Positions 1 through 6,076 of a stretch of DNA of 7,494 nucleotides are shown one piece after another. A program made the position numbers and the translations under genes. This DNA is from Bacillota bacterium (GTDB lineage Bacteria > Bacillota > Clostridia > Christensenellales > UMGS416). Below the pieces are notes generated by a model. The model saw only the letters and a list, made by a program, of their open reading frames with translations. It ran no database searches and was not told the origin of the DNA. The DNA lies in contig JAEZSC010000059.1 in assembly GCA_023422005.1 (NCBI GenBank), positions 1 through 7,494 on the forward strand, written 5' to 3'. The first letter of the stretch is position 1; each line of letters begins with the position of its first letter.

Positions 1-240
1 CGTTGCGGAGGAAAATGGTTCGCGGACCGCGCGACAGAGAGTGGCGCCCACCGGCTGAAAGGCGCCTGCGCGAAAGGGAACCTGTCCCGCCTCCGAAGCT
101 GCGCGGGGGCAGCAACCCGCGCCGGAAAGCCCGACGTTATCCGGGCATTGAGTTGACGGCAGGCTGATGCTTTGCCGCCAAGCAAGGTGGTACCGCGGTT
201 TCACAGCCCGCCCTTGGAAACAGGGGCGGGCTTTTTATAT
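1..240 (+). promoter_or_regulatory. T-box riboswitch leader of proS (senses uncharged tRNA-Pro)
   Basis: T-box leaders bind uncharged tRNA and let transcription continue into an aminoacyl-tRNA synthetase gene. Seen here: a lower Stem I pairing of CGGAGG (6-11) with CCTCCG (90-95), an upper helix CGCGC (28-32) with GCGCG (68-72), a distal helix GGCGCC (43-48) with GGCGCC (61-66), and the conserved AGAGAG and GCTGAAAG segments. GAACCT at 78-83 offers CCT (81-83), a proline codon, as specifier, which agrees with the downstream gene. The T-box proper, AAGGTGGTACCGCGG, is at 184-198. The antiterminator folds as AAGG (184-187) with CCTT (212-215) and GCGG (195-198) with CCGC (208-211), leaving the 7-base bulge TGGTACC. 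TGGT in the bulge can pair with an ACCA tRNA end. The 5' end and promoter probably lie just outside the window. The class is secure; the exact specifier is less so. Confidence 0.93.
205..236 (+). terminator. Regulatory terminator of the proS T-box
   Basis: AGCCCGCCC (205-213) pairs perfectly with GGGCGGGCT (224-232) around a 10-base loop, followed by a T run. Its 5' arm overlaps the 3' arm of the antiterminator (208-215), so the two structures exclude each other. This is the expected switch: charged tRNA-Pro allows termination, uncharged tRNA-Pro prevents it. Confidence 0.92.
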
Positions 241-258
241 GGATAAGGAGGCATTGAT

Positions 259-1701
259 ATGGCAAAACAGCAGGAGTTTGTCACGCACATTGCGGACATC
301 AACACAGACTTTCCCCAGTGGTATACCGACGTCATCCTCAAGACCGAAATGGTGGACTATGGCCCGGTGAAGGGCACGATGGTCATCCGCCCCTACGGCT
401 ATGAGGTTTGGGAGCGCATTCAGGAGGAGTTGGGCGCGCGCATCAAGGCTACAGGCCACCGCAACGCCTATTTCCCGATGTTCATCCCCGAGAGCTTCCT
501 TAAGAAGGAGGCTGAACACGTGGAGGGCTTCGCACCGGAGGTCGCCTGGGTGACCAAGGGCGGCAACGAGGTGCTGGCCGAGCCGCTGGTCGTGCGCCCC
601 ACGTCGGAGACGATCATTTGCGACATGTATTCCAAGTGGATACAGAGCTACCGCGATCTGCCGGTGCTGATCAACCAGTGGTGCAACGTCGTACGCTGGG
701 AGAAGTCCACGCGTCCCTTCCTGCGCACCAGCGAGTTCCTGTGGCAGGAAGGCCACACCGTGCATGAAACCCAGGAACAGGCCCAGGAAGAGACGCTCAA
801 GATGCTGGAAGTCTACCGGGAGTTCTGCGAGACGGTGCTGGCCATCCCGATGTCCGTGGGGCAGAAGACCGAGAAGGAGAAGTTCGCCGGCGCCGTGGCC
901 ACCTATGCCATCGAGGCGCTGATGCAGGACGGCAAGGCGCTGCAGGCGGGCACGTCCCACAATCTGGGGCAGCATTTCTCCAAGGTTTTCGGCATCACCT
1001 ATCAGAGCCGTGAGGGCCGCGAGGAGTTCGGCTGGCAGACGTCCTGGGGCGTGAGCACGCGCCTGATCGGCGGCATCGTCATGGTGCATGGCGACCAGCG
1101 CGGCCTGGTGCTGCCGCCCAAGGTTGCGCCCATCGAGGTCGTCATACTGCCCATCGCCGCCCACAAGCCAGGCGTCAATGAAGTCTGCGTCAAGGTGCGC
1201 GACGCGCTGAAGGCCGCGGGCATCCGCGTGCAGCTGGACGACCGCGACACCGTTTCCGCCGGCTGGAAGTTCAACGAGTGGGAGCTCAAGGGTGTGCCGC
1301 TGCGTCTGGAGATCGGCCCCCGGGACATCGAGAACGGCGTGGCCACGGCGCTGCGCCGCGACACGCTGGAAAAGTTTACGCTGCCTCTGGATGGCATTGC
1401 CGACGCCAGCCGCGCAAAGCTGGAGGAGATTCAGCGGTCGCTGTTTAACAAGGCCAAGGCGTATCGCGACAGCCACACCTTCGACGCCGCTGATATGGAC
1501 GAGTTCGTGCGCGGCGTGGATGAAAGCCGGGGCTACGTGCGTGCTATGTGGTGCGGCGACCGCGCCTGTGAGGACGCCGTGAAGGAGCGCACCGGCGCCA
1601 CCGCCCGCTGCATGCCCTTCGAGCAGCATAAGGTGGGGGATCACTGCGTGGTGTGCGGCGGGGAAGCCAAGCACATGGTTTACTGGGCCAAGGCATACTG
1701 A
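259..1701 (+). CDS. proS: Prolyl-tRNA synthetase, archaeal/eukaryal type (class II)
   Basis: This cytoplasmic enzyme charges tRNA-Pro with proline using ATP. The 480-residue protein lacks the large insertion domain of the long bacterial type and matches the short archaeal-like form. Seen: the class II core with RPTSETI (113-119), the motif 2 region RTSEFLWQEGH (156-166), and the motif 3 region STRLIGGIVMVHGDQRG (266-282). The anticodon-binding domain starts near VVILPI (294-299). A C-terminal domain carries Cys432, Cys437, Cys463 and Cys466, spaced like the zinc site I recall for the Thermus enzyme. The chain ends in Tyr480, as is usual in this family. AAGGAGG at 245-251 sits 7 bases before the ATG and fixes the start. 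The T-box leader upstream implies induction by proline starvation. The gene looks complete and stands alone, followed by a terminator. Confidence 0.97.
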   Translation: MAKQQEFVTHIADINTDFPQWYTDVILKTEMVDYGPVKGTMVIRPYGYEVWERIQEELGARIKATGHRNAYFPMFIPESFLKKEAEHVEGFAPEVAWVTKGGNEVLAEPLVVRPTSETIICDMYSKWIQSYRDLPVLINQWCNVVRWEKSTRPFLRTSEFLWQEGHTVHETQEQAQEETLKMLEVYREFCETVLAIPMSVGQKTEKEKFAGAVATYAIEALMQDGKALQAGTSHNLGQHFSKVFGITYQSREGREEFGWQTSWGVSTRLIGGIVMVHGDQRGLVLPPKVAPIEVVILPIAAHKPGVNEVCVKVRDALKAAGIRVQLDDRDTVSAGWKFNEWELKGVPLRLEIGPRDIENGVATALRRDTLEKFTLPLDGIADASRAKLEEIQRSLFNKAKAYRDSHTFDAADMDEFVRGVDESRGYVRAMWCGDRACEDAVKERTGATARCMPFEQHKVGDHCVVCGGEAKHMVYWAKAY

Positions 1702-1731
1702 TCGTCGGGGGCTCTGCCTCTGAAACTGTTC

Positions 1732-1770
1732 AAAGCAAGCCCGCTGGAATATCAGCGGGCTTGCTTTCTC
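1732..1770 (+). terminator. Intrinsic terminator after proS
   Basis: A perfect 15-bp stem (1732-1746 with 1753-1767) closes a 6-base GAATAT loop. On the plus strand the 3' arm ends in CTTT and runs into CTCCT, a short and imperfect U tract. It lies about 30 bases after the proS stop and also faces the converging minus-strand genes, but on that strand no T tract follows the stem, so termination there is less certain. Confidence 0.8.
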
Positions 1771-1923
1771 CTGTTGGTAATCAAGTGCTGATGAAATATG
1801 ACCTGCTAATAACTTTTGGTATGCCTATTAAGTGAGAACGGCTAACAGAGTATGTTATTTTGTTGCCCATGGAATAGGATCGTTTAGCTCCACTGTGCCA
1901 GACATAATGCTCGGCGTTCTCTC

Positions 1924-2338
1924 TCACGTTTCCGGGTTCGTTGGGTTATCTATATGAAGTAAATACCCGGTTTTCCCATATCTGCCGAGCTTGCTTTGGT
2001 CGTAGCGGTCGCTGTCAATGCAAATGTTGACTGCTTTCAGTGCGACCGTAACATCCCGGTTGCCAAAGAAACCGGGATTCTCAAAAAGATCATGTTCCCA
2101 TAAATACTCGCATTCGATGTTGAGAAAACACTCTCTGATCCGTTTTAATCCAGCATCCTTTGCACAACGGTTTTTTGCGCAACACTGCCTCGGCGCCTTC
2201 GGTTTCGCCGATCCATCCCATGCTTCTATACCATGGAACCAGTGATTCCGCTGCCTTCACATCCTGTTCCATCGTTACTTTGTATGACCCATACTCCCTG
2301 CAATCAATACCCCAGGCCGCCAATCTCAACCGCTTCAT
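1924..2338 (-). pseudogene. Frameshifted small gene of unknown function
   Basis: I do not recognise this family. Reading from the ATG at 2338, behind a G-rich AGGGGGG stretch, gives 82 residues (MKRLRLAAWGIDCREYG...) before a stop at 2090. The +1 frame continues as coherent coding sequence from the A6 run (2171-2176 on the plus strand). Leaving out one A joins ...GAEAVLRK to NRCAKDAGLKRIREC, then through LWEHDLFENPGFFGN and ALKAVNICIDSDRYDQ to HIDNPTNPET and a TGA at 1926-1924. The repaired product is about 137 residues. The same frame stays open for 22 more codons after that TGA (ending IPWATK, TAA at 1857-1855), so the TGA may be a nonsense mutation of CGA and the original gene may have reached 1855. 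The slip is +1 and the A run is out of phase for a bacterial -1 signal, so decay or a sequencing error is likelier than recoding. It is the last gene of the minus-strand group. Confidence 0.6.
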
Positions 2339-2442
2339 ATGCCCCCCCTGTGTCTTGAATAAATGAATAAAACGAAGCATGAAAGCTATCCGATCATCGA
2401 AGTTGACTACTTACAGTAGTGTAAACTGTCTTCACCTCTCCG

Positions 2443-2904
2443 TTATGTTTTTGCTTTGCAGTAAAAATAAGGGCCGAGGTCCCTTTCATGTGTTTTTGCA
2501 TAAATCCATTGGAAATCTGCGCTTGTTAATATCACATCATCCATTCTATCAATTGCTGAGCTTTTAATTGAAGCAGCATCTTTTATCAAGAAAACCTTGT
2601 CATCAAAACTTGCTATTAAGACTACATCCCGTTTTCTTGTTTTATCAAAAGCTCTTCTGGCATCGTTATCTTGCAGATGTTCCAGCAACCCATAACTGAA
2701 TACATGCCATAAATAACCGCAATAACCATCTTTAGAAAAGCAATAACATTCTAAAGCTTTTTGCTTCTTATCGGCAGGAACGATCTTATCGAACCATTCA
2801 TACATATAAGCTTCTGACTGTTTATCATTTAGTTCAACGAATCCAACATGCATTTCATTCAAAAGTCTCTTGGACATAAAGCTCGTACCACCTAACAAGA
2901 ACAT
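2443..2904 (-). CDS. DUF4275-like protein of unknown function
   Basis: A 153-residue protein, probably cytoplasmic, with no signal peptide or membrane segment visible. YLWHVFSY (64-71) and, near the C terminus, the THERDLGPYFY stretch (138-148) are what I associate with DUF4275, a domain of unknown function found in Firmicutes. This is from memory, so the family name is tentative. Two starts are possible: ATG at 2904 with GAGGTG 10 bases upstream, or ATG at 2877 (residue 10, MSKRLLNEM) with AGGTGG 10 bases upstream. The shorter form may be the true one. The gene begins 24 bases after the GNAT gene on the same strand, so the two are probably co-transcribed. Codon use is AT-richer than in the flanking GC-rich genes. 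Unlike its two neighbours, it is unbroken. Confidence 0.72.
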   Translation of the reverse strand: MFLLGGTSFMSKRLLNEMHVGFVELNDKQSEAYMYEWFDKIVPADKKQKALECYCFSKDGYCGYLWHVFSYGLLEHLQDNDARRAFDKTRKRDVVLIASFDDKVFLIKDAASIKSSAIDRMDDVILTSADFQWIYAKTHERDLGPYFYCKAKT

Positions 2905-2928
2905 AATTACTTCGCACCTCAGGAACGG

Positions 2929-3534
2929 TTACCTTAATGACTTTCTCATAACGAGCTTATCTTCTGTTTCTCCACACACAACAAAGCCGCTTTTCCTGTA
3001 CAGATCCGCAGGCCCCATAAAATCTACGGCTGCACTAATAAATTCTTTTTTCGGATAGGCTTCAACAAAATCGAACCCATCCTGCGCCGCGTCCTGACAT
3101 GCATGATCCAATAAGAGCTTCGTAATGCCCTTTCTTCGGTAATCCGGAGCGACCAAGAAACAGAATATGGATTTCACCTTGGTTCCAGATGTCAGTTCAT
3201 CGGTGTGTACAGAACGCATAAAGCGCCGCCAACAGTAACATTTTAGGCAATCCGCTTTCGCATTGGCATTGCACCATCCCACAACCTTATCTCCATGATA
3301 AGCCAGATAGCCCTGTATGTTGTCATTCAGGATATTTCGAATGGCATAATCTCTTCTTTGCCTTCTGGTTAACAGATAATCAATATGATCAACGTCATGG
3401 TCATCATGGCACCACCACACACAGTAGCACTTGCATTCATCATCATTTGTTTTTCGGAATGAGGTGTCGTATCAAAGAAGCACACATAATCTTCTGTGAG
3501 ATCCGGGTGTCAATTTGCGCATCTCAATATTCAT
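2929..3534 (-). pseudogene. GNAT acetyltransferase gene with two compensating frameshifts
   Basis: GNAT enzymes move an acetyl group from acetyl-CoA to an amine; the substrate here is unknown. The C-terminal 162 residues are intact: YLAYHGDKVVGWCNA, then the acetyl-CoA-binding motif VAPDYRRKGITKLLL, then DLYRKSGF. The true start is the ATG at 3534, since AGGAGG (3541-3546) lies 6 bases upstream. That frame reads MNIEMRKLTPG and hits a TGA at 3474-3472. Leaving out one base of GG at 3503-3504 restores LTPDLTEDYVCFFDTTPHSE. Adding one A to the A5 run (3450-3454 on the plus strand) then continues as KTNDDECKCYCVWWCHDD into the long open frame. The repaired protein has 201 residues, a usual length. 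A start at the GTG at 3420 would lack a ribosome binding site and part of the fold. The gene is probably inactive unless both shifts are sequencing errors. Confidence 0.8.
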
Positions 3535-3540
3535 GCATAT

Positions 3541-3546
3541 CCTCCT
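3541..3546 (-). promoter_or_regulatory. Ribosome binding site that fixes the GNAT start
   Basis: On the minus strand AGGAGG is followed by six bases and then ATG at 3534. It is the only strong site at this end of the gene. It shows that the original coding region began about 114 bases upstream of the open frame seen today. Confidence 0.8.
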
Positions 3547-3590
3547 GAAAAAACAATCCACAGTTTCGCGTTTGTCTGCATGTTATAGGC

Positions 3591-3619
3591 ATTATATATT
3601 TTTTCCTATAACTAAACAA
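3591..3619 (-). promoter_or_regulatory. Sigma-A-like promoter of the minus-strand islet
   Basis: On the minus strand TTGTTT (3619-3614) and TATAAT (3596-3591) are separated by exactly 17 bases. Transcription would start near 3584, about 50 bases before the GNAT start codon. No other comparable promoter is seen for the two downstream genes, which probably depend on it. Confidence 0.7.
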
Positions 3620-3673
3620 TATTTCCATATGAAGCGGAGTTGCTTACACAGATTGGTCACGAGAGCGCCAACC

Positions 3674-3702
3674 TTGCAAAATTCCCCCTTCAAGACTAAA
3701 AT
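3674..3702 (+). promoter_or_regulatory. Sigma-A-like promoter of the gin-tmk unit
   Basis: TTGCAA (3674-3679) and TAAAAT (3697-3702) are separated by 17 bases, with 4/6 and 5/6 matches to consensus. Transcription would begin near 3709, about 80 bases before gin. A growth-phase promoter is expected here because tmk downstream is normally essential. It diverges from the islet promoter about 55 bases away. Confidence 0.5.
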
Positions 3703-3734
3703 AGGCATAAAGATCGCCGGATTTGCACGATCCT

Positions 3735-3763
3735 GTATGGTATCCCTGTATCTGGTAATAGTT
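3735..3763 (+). promoter_or_regulatory. Sigma-F/sigma-G-like promoter of gin
   Basis: GGTAATAGTT (3754-3763) fits the forespore sigma-F -10 consensus GGNRANANTW at every defined position. GTATG (3735-3739) resembles the -35 element GYWTA or GHATR, but the spacer is one base shorter than usual. The start point would be near 3770, just ahead of the gin ribosome binding site. In Bacillus subtilis csfB is known to be read by sigma-F, so the context fits. Such short motifs can also occur by chance. Confidence 0.5.
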
Positions 3764-3789
3764 ACATAAACGGACTATGGAGAGTTACC

Positions 3790-3966
3790 ATGGAGGACAG
3801 GAACACGTGCGCGATTTGCGGCGCAACCTGCCAGGACGCCGCCAGCATCGGCGGTCACGCGATTTGCCTGGTCTGCCGGCGTCTGCTGGACGACCCTGTC
3901 AACCGCGTGCTGACCGAGCCTGAGAGGGAACCGGCGCAACCGGTGTCCATCCACATCAAACGATAG
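3790..3966 (+). CDS. gin: Gin/CsfB-like zinc-ribbon protein, probable anti-sigma-G factor
   Basis: In Bacillus subtilis, Gin (CsfB) is a small zinc protein that binds and restrains the late forespore sigma factor SigG during sporulation. This 58-residue protein has two CxxC pairs, CAIC (7-10) and CLVC (26-29), separated by a short segment with GGHAI before the second pair. That pattern and size fit the Gin family. The tail (EPEREPAQPVSIHIKR) is polar and not diagnostic. GGAG at 3779-3782 lies 7 bases before the ATG. Synteny supports the call: a YaaO-like decarboxylase and tmk follow, as in Bacillus where csfB lies close to yaaO and tmk. A sigma-F-like promoter lies just upstream. It could instead be another small zinc ribbon of unknown role, since the sequence is too short for certainty. 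Confidence 0.75.
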   Translation: MEDRNTCAICGATCQDAASIGGHAICLVCRRLLDDPVNRVLTEPEREPAQPVSIHIKR

Positions 3967-4007
3967 GAGCCGCGGGCTTTTAAGCAGCGTCGGCCGGGAG
4001 AAGCACT

Positions 4008-5405
4008 TTGGCCGATGAGCGCACAGGCCCCATCCATCGCATGGTGCAGCGGTATGCCGACGAGCGGCCGCTACGCTTCCATATGCCCGGCCACAAGGGC
4101 CTGGGGGCATTGCCCGGCGCCAGCCACGATGTGACCGAGGTCGGCGGCACCGACACCCTTTTTGATCCAACCGAAGGAATTTTGGAAGCCCAGAGGGAGG
4201 CCGCGGCCTGCTGGGGCGCTGCTGAGAGCCGGCTGCTGGTGGGCGGCTCCACCGCCGGTCTGCAGGCCATGGCGTTGTGGGCGGCGGCTCAGGGCCGGCA
4301 GATCTACATGGGCCGCGATTGCCATGTTTCCGCCGTGTTCGCCTGCGCGCTGGCCGGCCTGCAACCCCACTGGCTGAATGGCTGCTGGCACGAGGAGGAG
4401 CAGGTCGCTGCGTGGAACGCCGATTCGCTGCGGCAGCTGCCCGGCGACGGCAAGCTGGCGCTGCTGCTGACCACACCGGATTATTTTGGCCGCTGCATCG
4501 ACCTTGCGGCGGTTCGCCGGGAGCTCCAGCGCCGTGACGTTGCGCTGCTCGTGGACAGCGCCCACGGTTCCCACTTTGCTTTTTCCGACCGGCTGCCGCC
4601 GGATTGCGGTGAGCACGCCGATCTGTGGGTAAGCGGCGCGCACAAGACGCTGCCCGCCCCCACACAGACCGCATTTTTGCACATCAAACACGCGCAGGAC
4701 GCGCCCCTGGCCACCCGCCTGTTGCAGAGCGTCACGACGACCAGCCCGTCCTATGTGCTCATGGAGGGTCTGGACAACGCCCGCGCTCACATGGCCGCTT
4801 CGGCGGCCGCGCTGGAAGATCTGATCGACCGCTGTCACAGTCTGAAAGCCTGCATCAACCGCATGGACGGCCTGCGCGCCTGGGACGAGGGCACCGCCCG
4901 CGCCTTGGGGTACGCGACGCTGGACCCCACGCGGCTGGTTGTGGACGTGCGCGGCCTGGGCATGACCGGTTGGCAGGCGGCGGCGGCGCTGCGCCGGCTG
5001 GGCGTCGTCGTGGAAATGGCCGACCATCGTCGCGTGGTGTGTATCCTGACCGTCGTGGATGACGAGCCCCGCACCGCGGCGCTGCTGCGGGCGTTTGAGA
5101 ACTTGAGCTCCAGCCGACTGCCCTGCGCGGTGGGTCTGCCGAAGGCGCAGCCCAGCCTGCCAGCCGGTGAGGCTGTTATGACGCTGCGGCAGGCGTGGCT
5201 CAGCGAAAGTGTGGAGTCGCCGCTGGAGGTAGCCGCCGGGCGCATCGCCGCCGAGCCCTTTGGCGCCTATCCGCCGGGGCAGGCGCTGGCCATGCCCGGC
5301 GAGCGCATCGGGGAAGAGGCGGTGGCCGCGGCGCTGCAGGCGCTGGCCATGGGCGGTTCGGTGTTCGGTGCACGGCGGGGCATGCTGTCTGTGGTAAAAG
5401 AGTAG
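4008..5405 (+). CDS. Orn/Lys/Arg decarboxylase family protein (YaaO-like, PLP-dependent)
   Basis: A fold-type I PLP enzyme of 465 residues, the size of the short YaaO/SpeA-like Firmicutes members rather than the longer enterobacterial decarboxylases. Seen: the N-terminal PLRFHMPGHKG (21-31), GGSTAGLQAM (79-88) for phosphate contacts, LLVDSAHGSHF (180-190) with Asp183 expected to bind the pyridine nitrogen, SGAHKTLPAPTQT (209-221) with Lys213 as the likely Schiff-base lysine, and a C-terminal PPGQALAMPGE (422-432). The substrate (arginine, lysine or ornithine) cannot be read from the sequence. The start is the TTG at 4008, with GGGAG at 3996-4000 placed 7 bases upstream; the nearby ATG at 4015 is out of frame. 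It follows gin by 41 bases and precedes the HAD gene by 11, so one transcript is likely. Confidence 0.9.
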   Translation: MADERTGPIHRMVQRYADERPLRFHMPGHKGLGALPGASHDVTEVGGTDTLFDPTEGILEAQREAAACWGAAESRLLVGGSTAGLQAMALWAAAQGRQIYMGRDCHVSAVFACALAGLQPHWLNGCWHEEEQVAAWNADSLRQLPGDGKLALLLTTPDYFGRCIDLAAVRRELQRRDVALLVDSAHGSHFAFSDRLPPDCGEHADLWVSGAHKTLPAPTQTAFLHIKHAQDAPLATRLLQSVTTTSPSYVLMEGLDNARAHMAASAAALEDLIDRCHSLKACINRMDGLRAWDEGTARALGYATLDPTRLVVDVRGLGMTGWQAAAALRRLGVVVEMADHRRVVCILTVVDDEPRTAALLRAFENLSSSRLPCAVGLPKAQPSLPAGEAVMTLRQAWLSESVESPLEVAAGRIAAEPFGAYPPGQALAMPGERIGEEAVAAALQALAMGGSVFGARRGMLSVVKE

Positions 5406-5416
5406 GGGAGTGTAGT

Positions 5417-6076
5417 ATGAGATATCGTTCGGTTTTATTCGATCTGGACGGCACACTGGTGGACAACAGCCAAGGAATCTTCAACGGCTTCCGTTATGCG
5501 CTGGAACAGCTGGGCCGGCACGAGGAGATGGACCGGGTGACGCCGGACGTCATCGGCCCGCCGCTGCGGCTGAGCTTCCAGACGCGCTTCGGCATGGATG
5601 AGGCCCAGGCTGGGGCGGCCGTGGATGTTTATCGCGTGTACTACCGTTCCACGGGCGTTTATCAGTGCCGCGTGTACGACGGCGTGGAGAACGCGCTGCA
5701 GCGGTTGCGCGATGCCGGTGTCACGCTGATACTGGCTACGTCCAAGGCGCAGGTGTTTGCCGAGATCATTTTGAAGCAGACGGCGCTGGATCGCCTTTTC
5801 ACCGCCGTGGTTGGCAGCGAGCTGGACGGTACCCGTGACAACAAGCGCGACATCATCACCCATATCCAAAGCACGCTGCTGGAGCCCCGGCATTTGCCTG
5901 CCCTTATGGTGGGCGACCGATTCCACGACGCCAAAGGTGCGCGAGAGGCTGGTATGGACGCGGCTGCGGTGCTGTGGGGCTTCGGGCAAGAGCAGGAATT
6001 TGAGGATTATGAGAACGTGCGGGCAGTCTTCGCCGACGCGGCAAGCATGGCCGACTGGCTGCTGGAGGAAGTATGA
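5417..6076 (+). CDS. HAD-superfamily hydrolase, phosphoglycolate phosphatase/5'-nucleotidase-like
   Basis: A 219-residue cytoplasmic HAD subfamily I phosphatase. All four motifs are visible: FDLDGTL (8-14) with nucleophile Asp9 and acid Asp11; LATSK (106-110) for motif II; Lys143 in DNKRDI as the likely motif III lysine; and VGDRFHD (165-171) with Asp167 and Asp171 for Mg2+. The helical cap lies between residues 15 and 90, including YRVYYRSTGVY. GSELDGTR (133-140) is typical of Gph-like proteins in Firmicutes. The substrate is unknown. Its place between the decarboxylase and tmk makes a nucleotide monophosphate conceivable, but that is only inference. GGAG (5407-5410) is 6 bases before the ATG. 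The last codons overlap tmk by four bases (ATGA), a sign of translational coupling. Confidence 0.92.
   Translation: MRYRSVLFDLDGTLVDNSQGIFNGFRYALEQLGRHEEMDRVTPDVIGPPLRLSFQTRFGMDEAQAGAAVDVYRVYYRSTGVYQCRVYDGVENALQRLRDAGVTLILATSKAQVFAEIILKQTALDRLFTAVVGSELDGTRDNKRDIITHIQSTLLEPRHLPALMVGDRFHDAKGAREAGMDAAAVLWGFGQEQEFEDYENVRAVFADAASMADWLLEEV

Noticed and set aside
235..1674. Very long open frame on the minus strand opposite proS
   Set aside because: It mirrors proS codons in a GC-rich gene, has a low-complexity Ala/Gly/His/Leu make-up, no known motif and no ribosome binding site. The same holds for the long minus-strand frames opposite the decarboxylase and HAD genes (3775-4674, 4071-5456, 5435-5989).
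2160..2190. Programmed frameshifting at the A6 run of the unrecognised islet gene
   Set aside because: The needed shift is +1, and the A6 run is out of phase for a -1 slippery heptamer. With other lesions nearby, mutation or sequencing error is simpler.
1855..3534. New defence or toxin-antitoxin system in the islet
   Set aside because: A GNAT next to a small protein can suggest a toxin-antitoxin pair, but the GNAT is of ordinary length and type, no DNA-binding antitoxin is seen, and two of the three genes are broken.
3515..3769. Plus-strand open frame of 84 codons starting MRISIFMHILLKKQ
   Set aside because: It runs antisense to the broken GNAT start and across two promoters, with no ribosome binding site or recognisable domain.
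3644..3780. Minus-strand open stretch of about 46 codons containing GDLYAYFSLEGG
   Set aside because: It has no start codon with a ribosome binding site, overlaps the promoters of gin, and matches nothing I recognise. It could be a gene remnant but cannot be supported.
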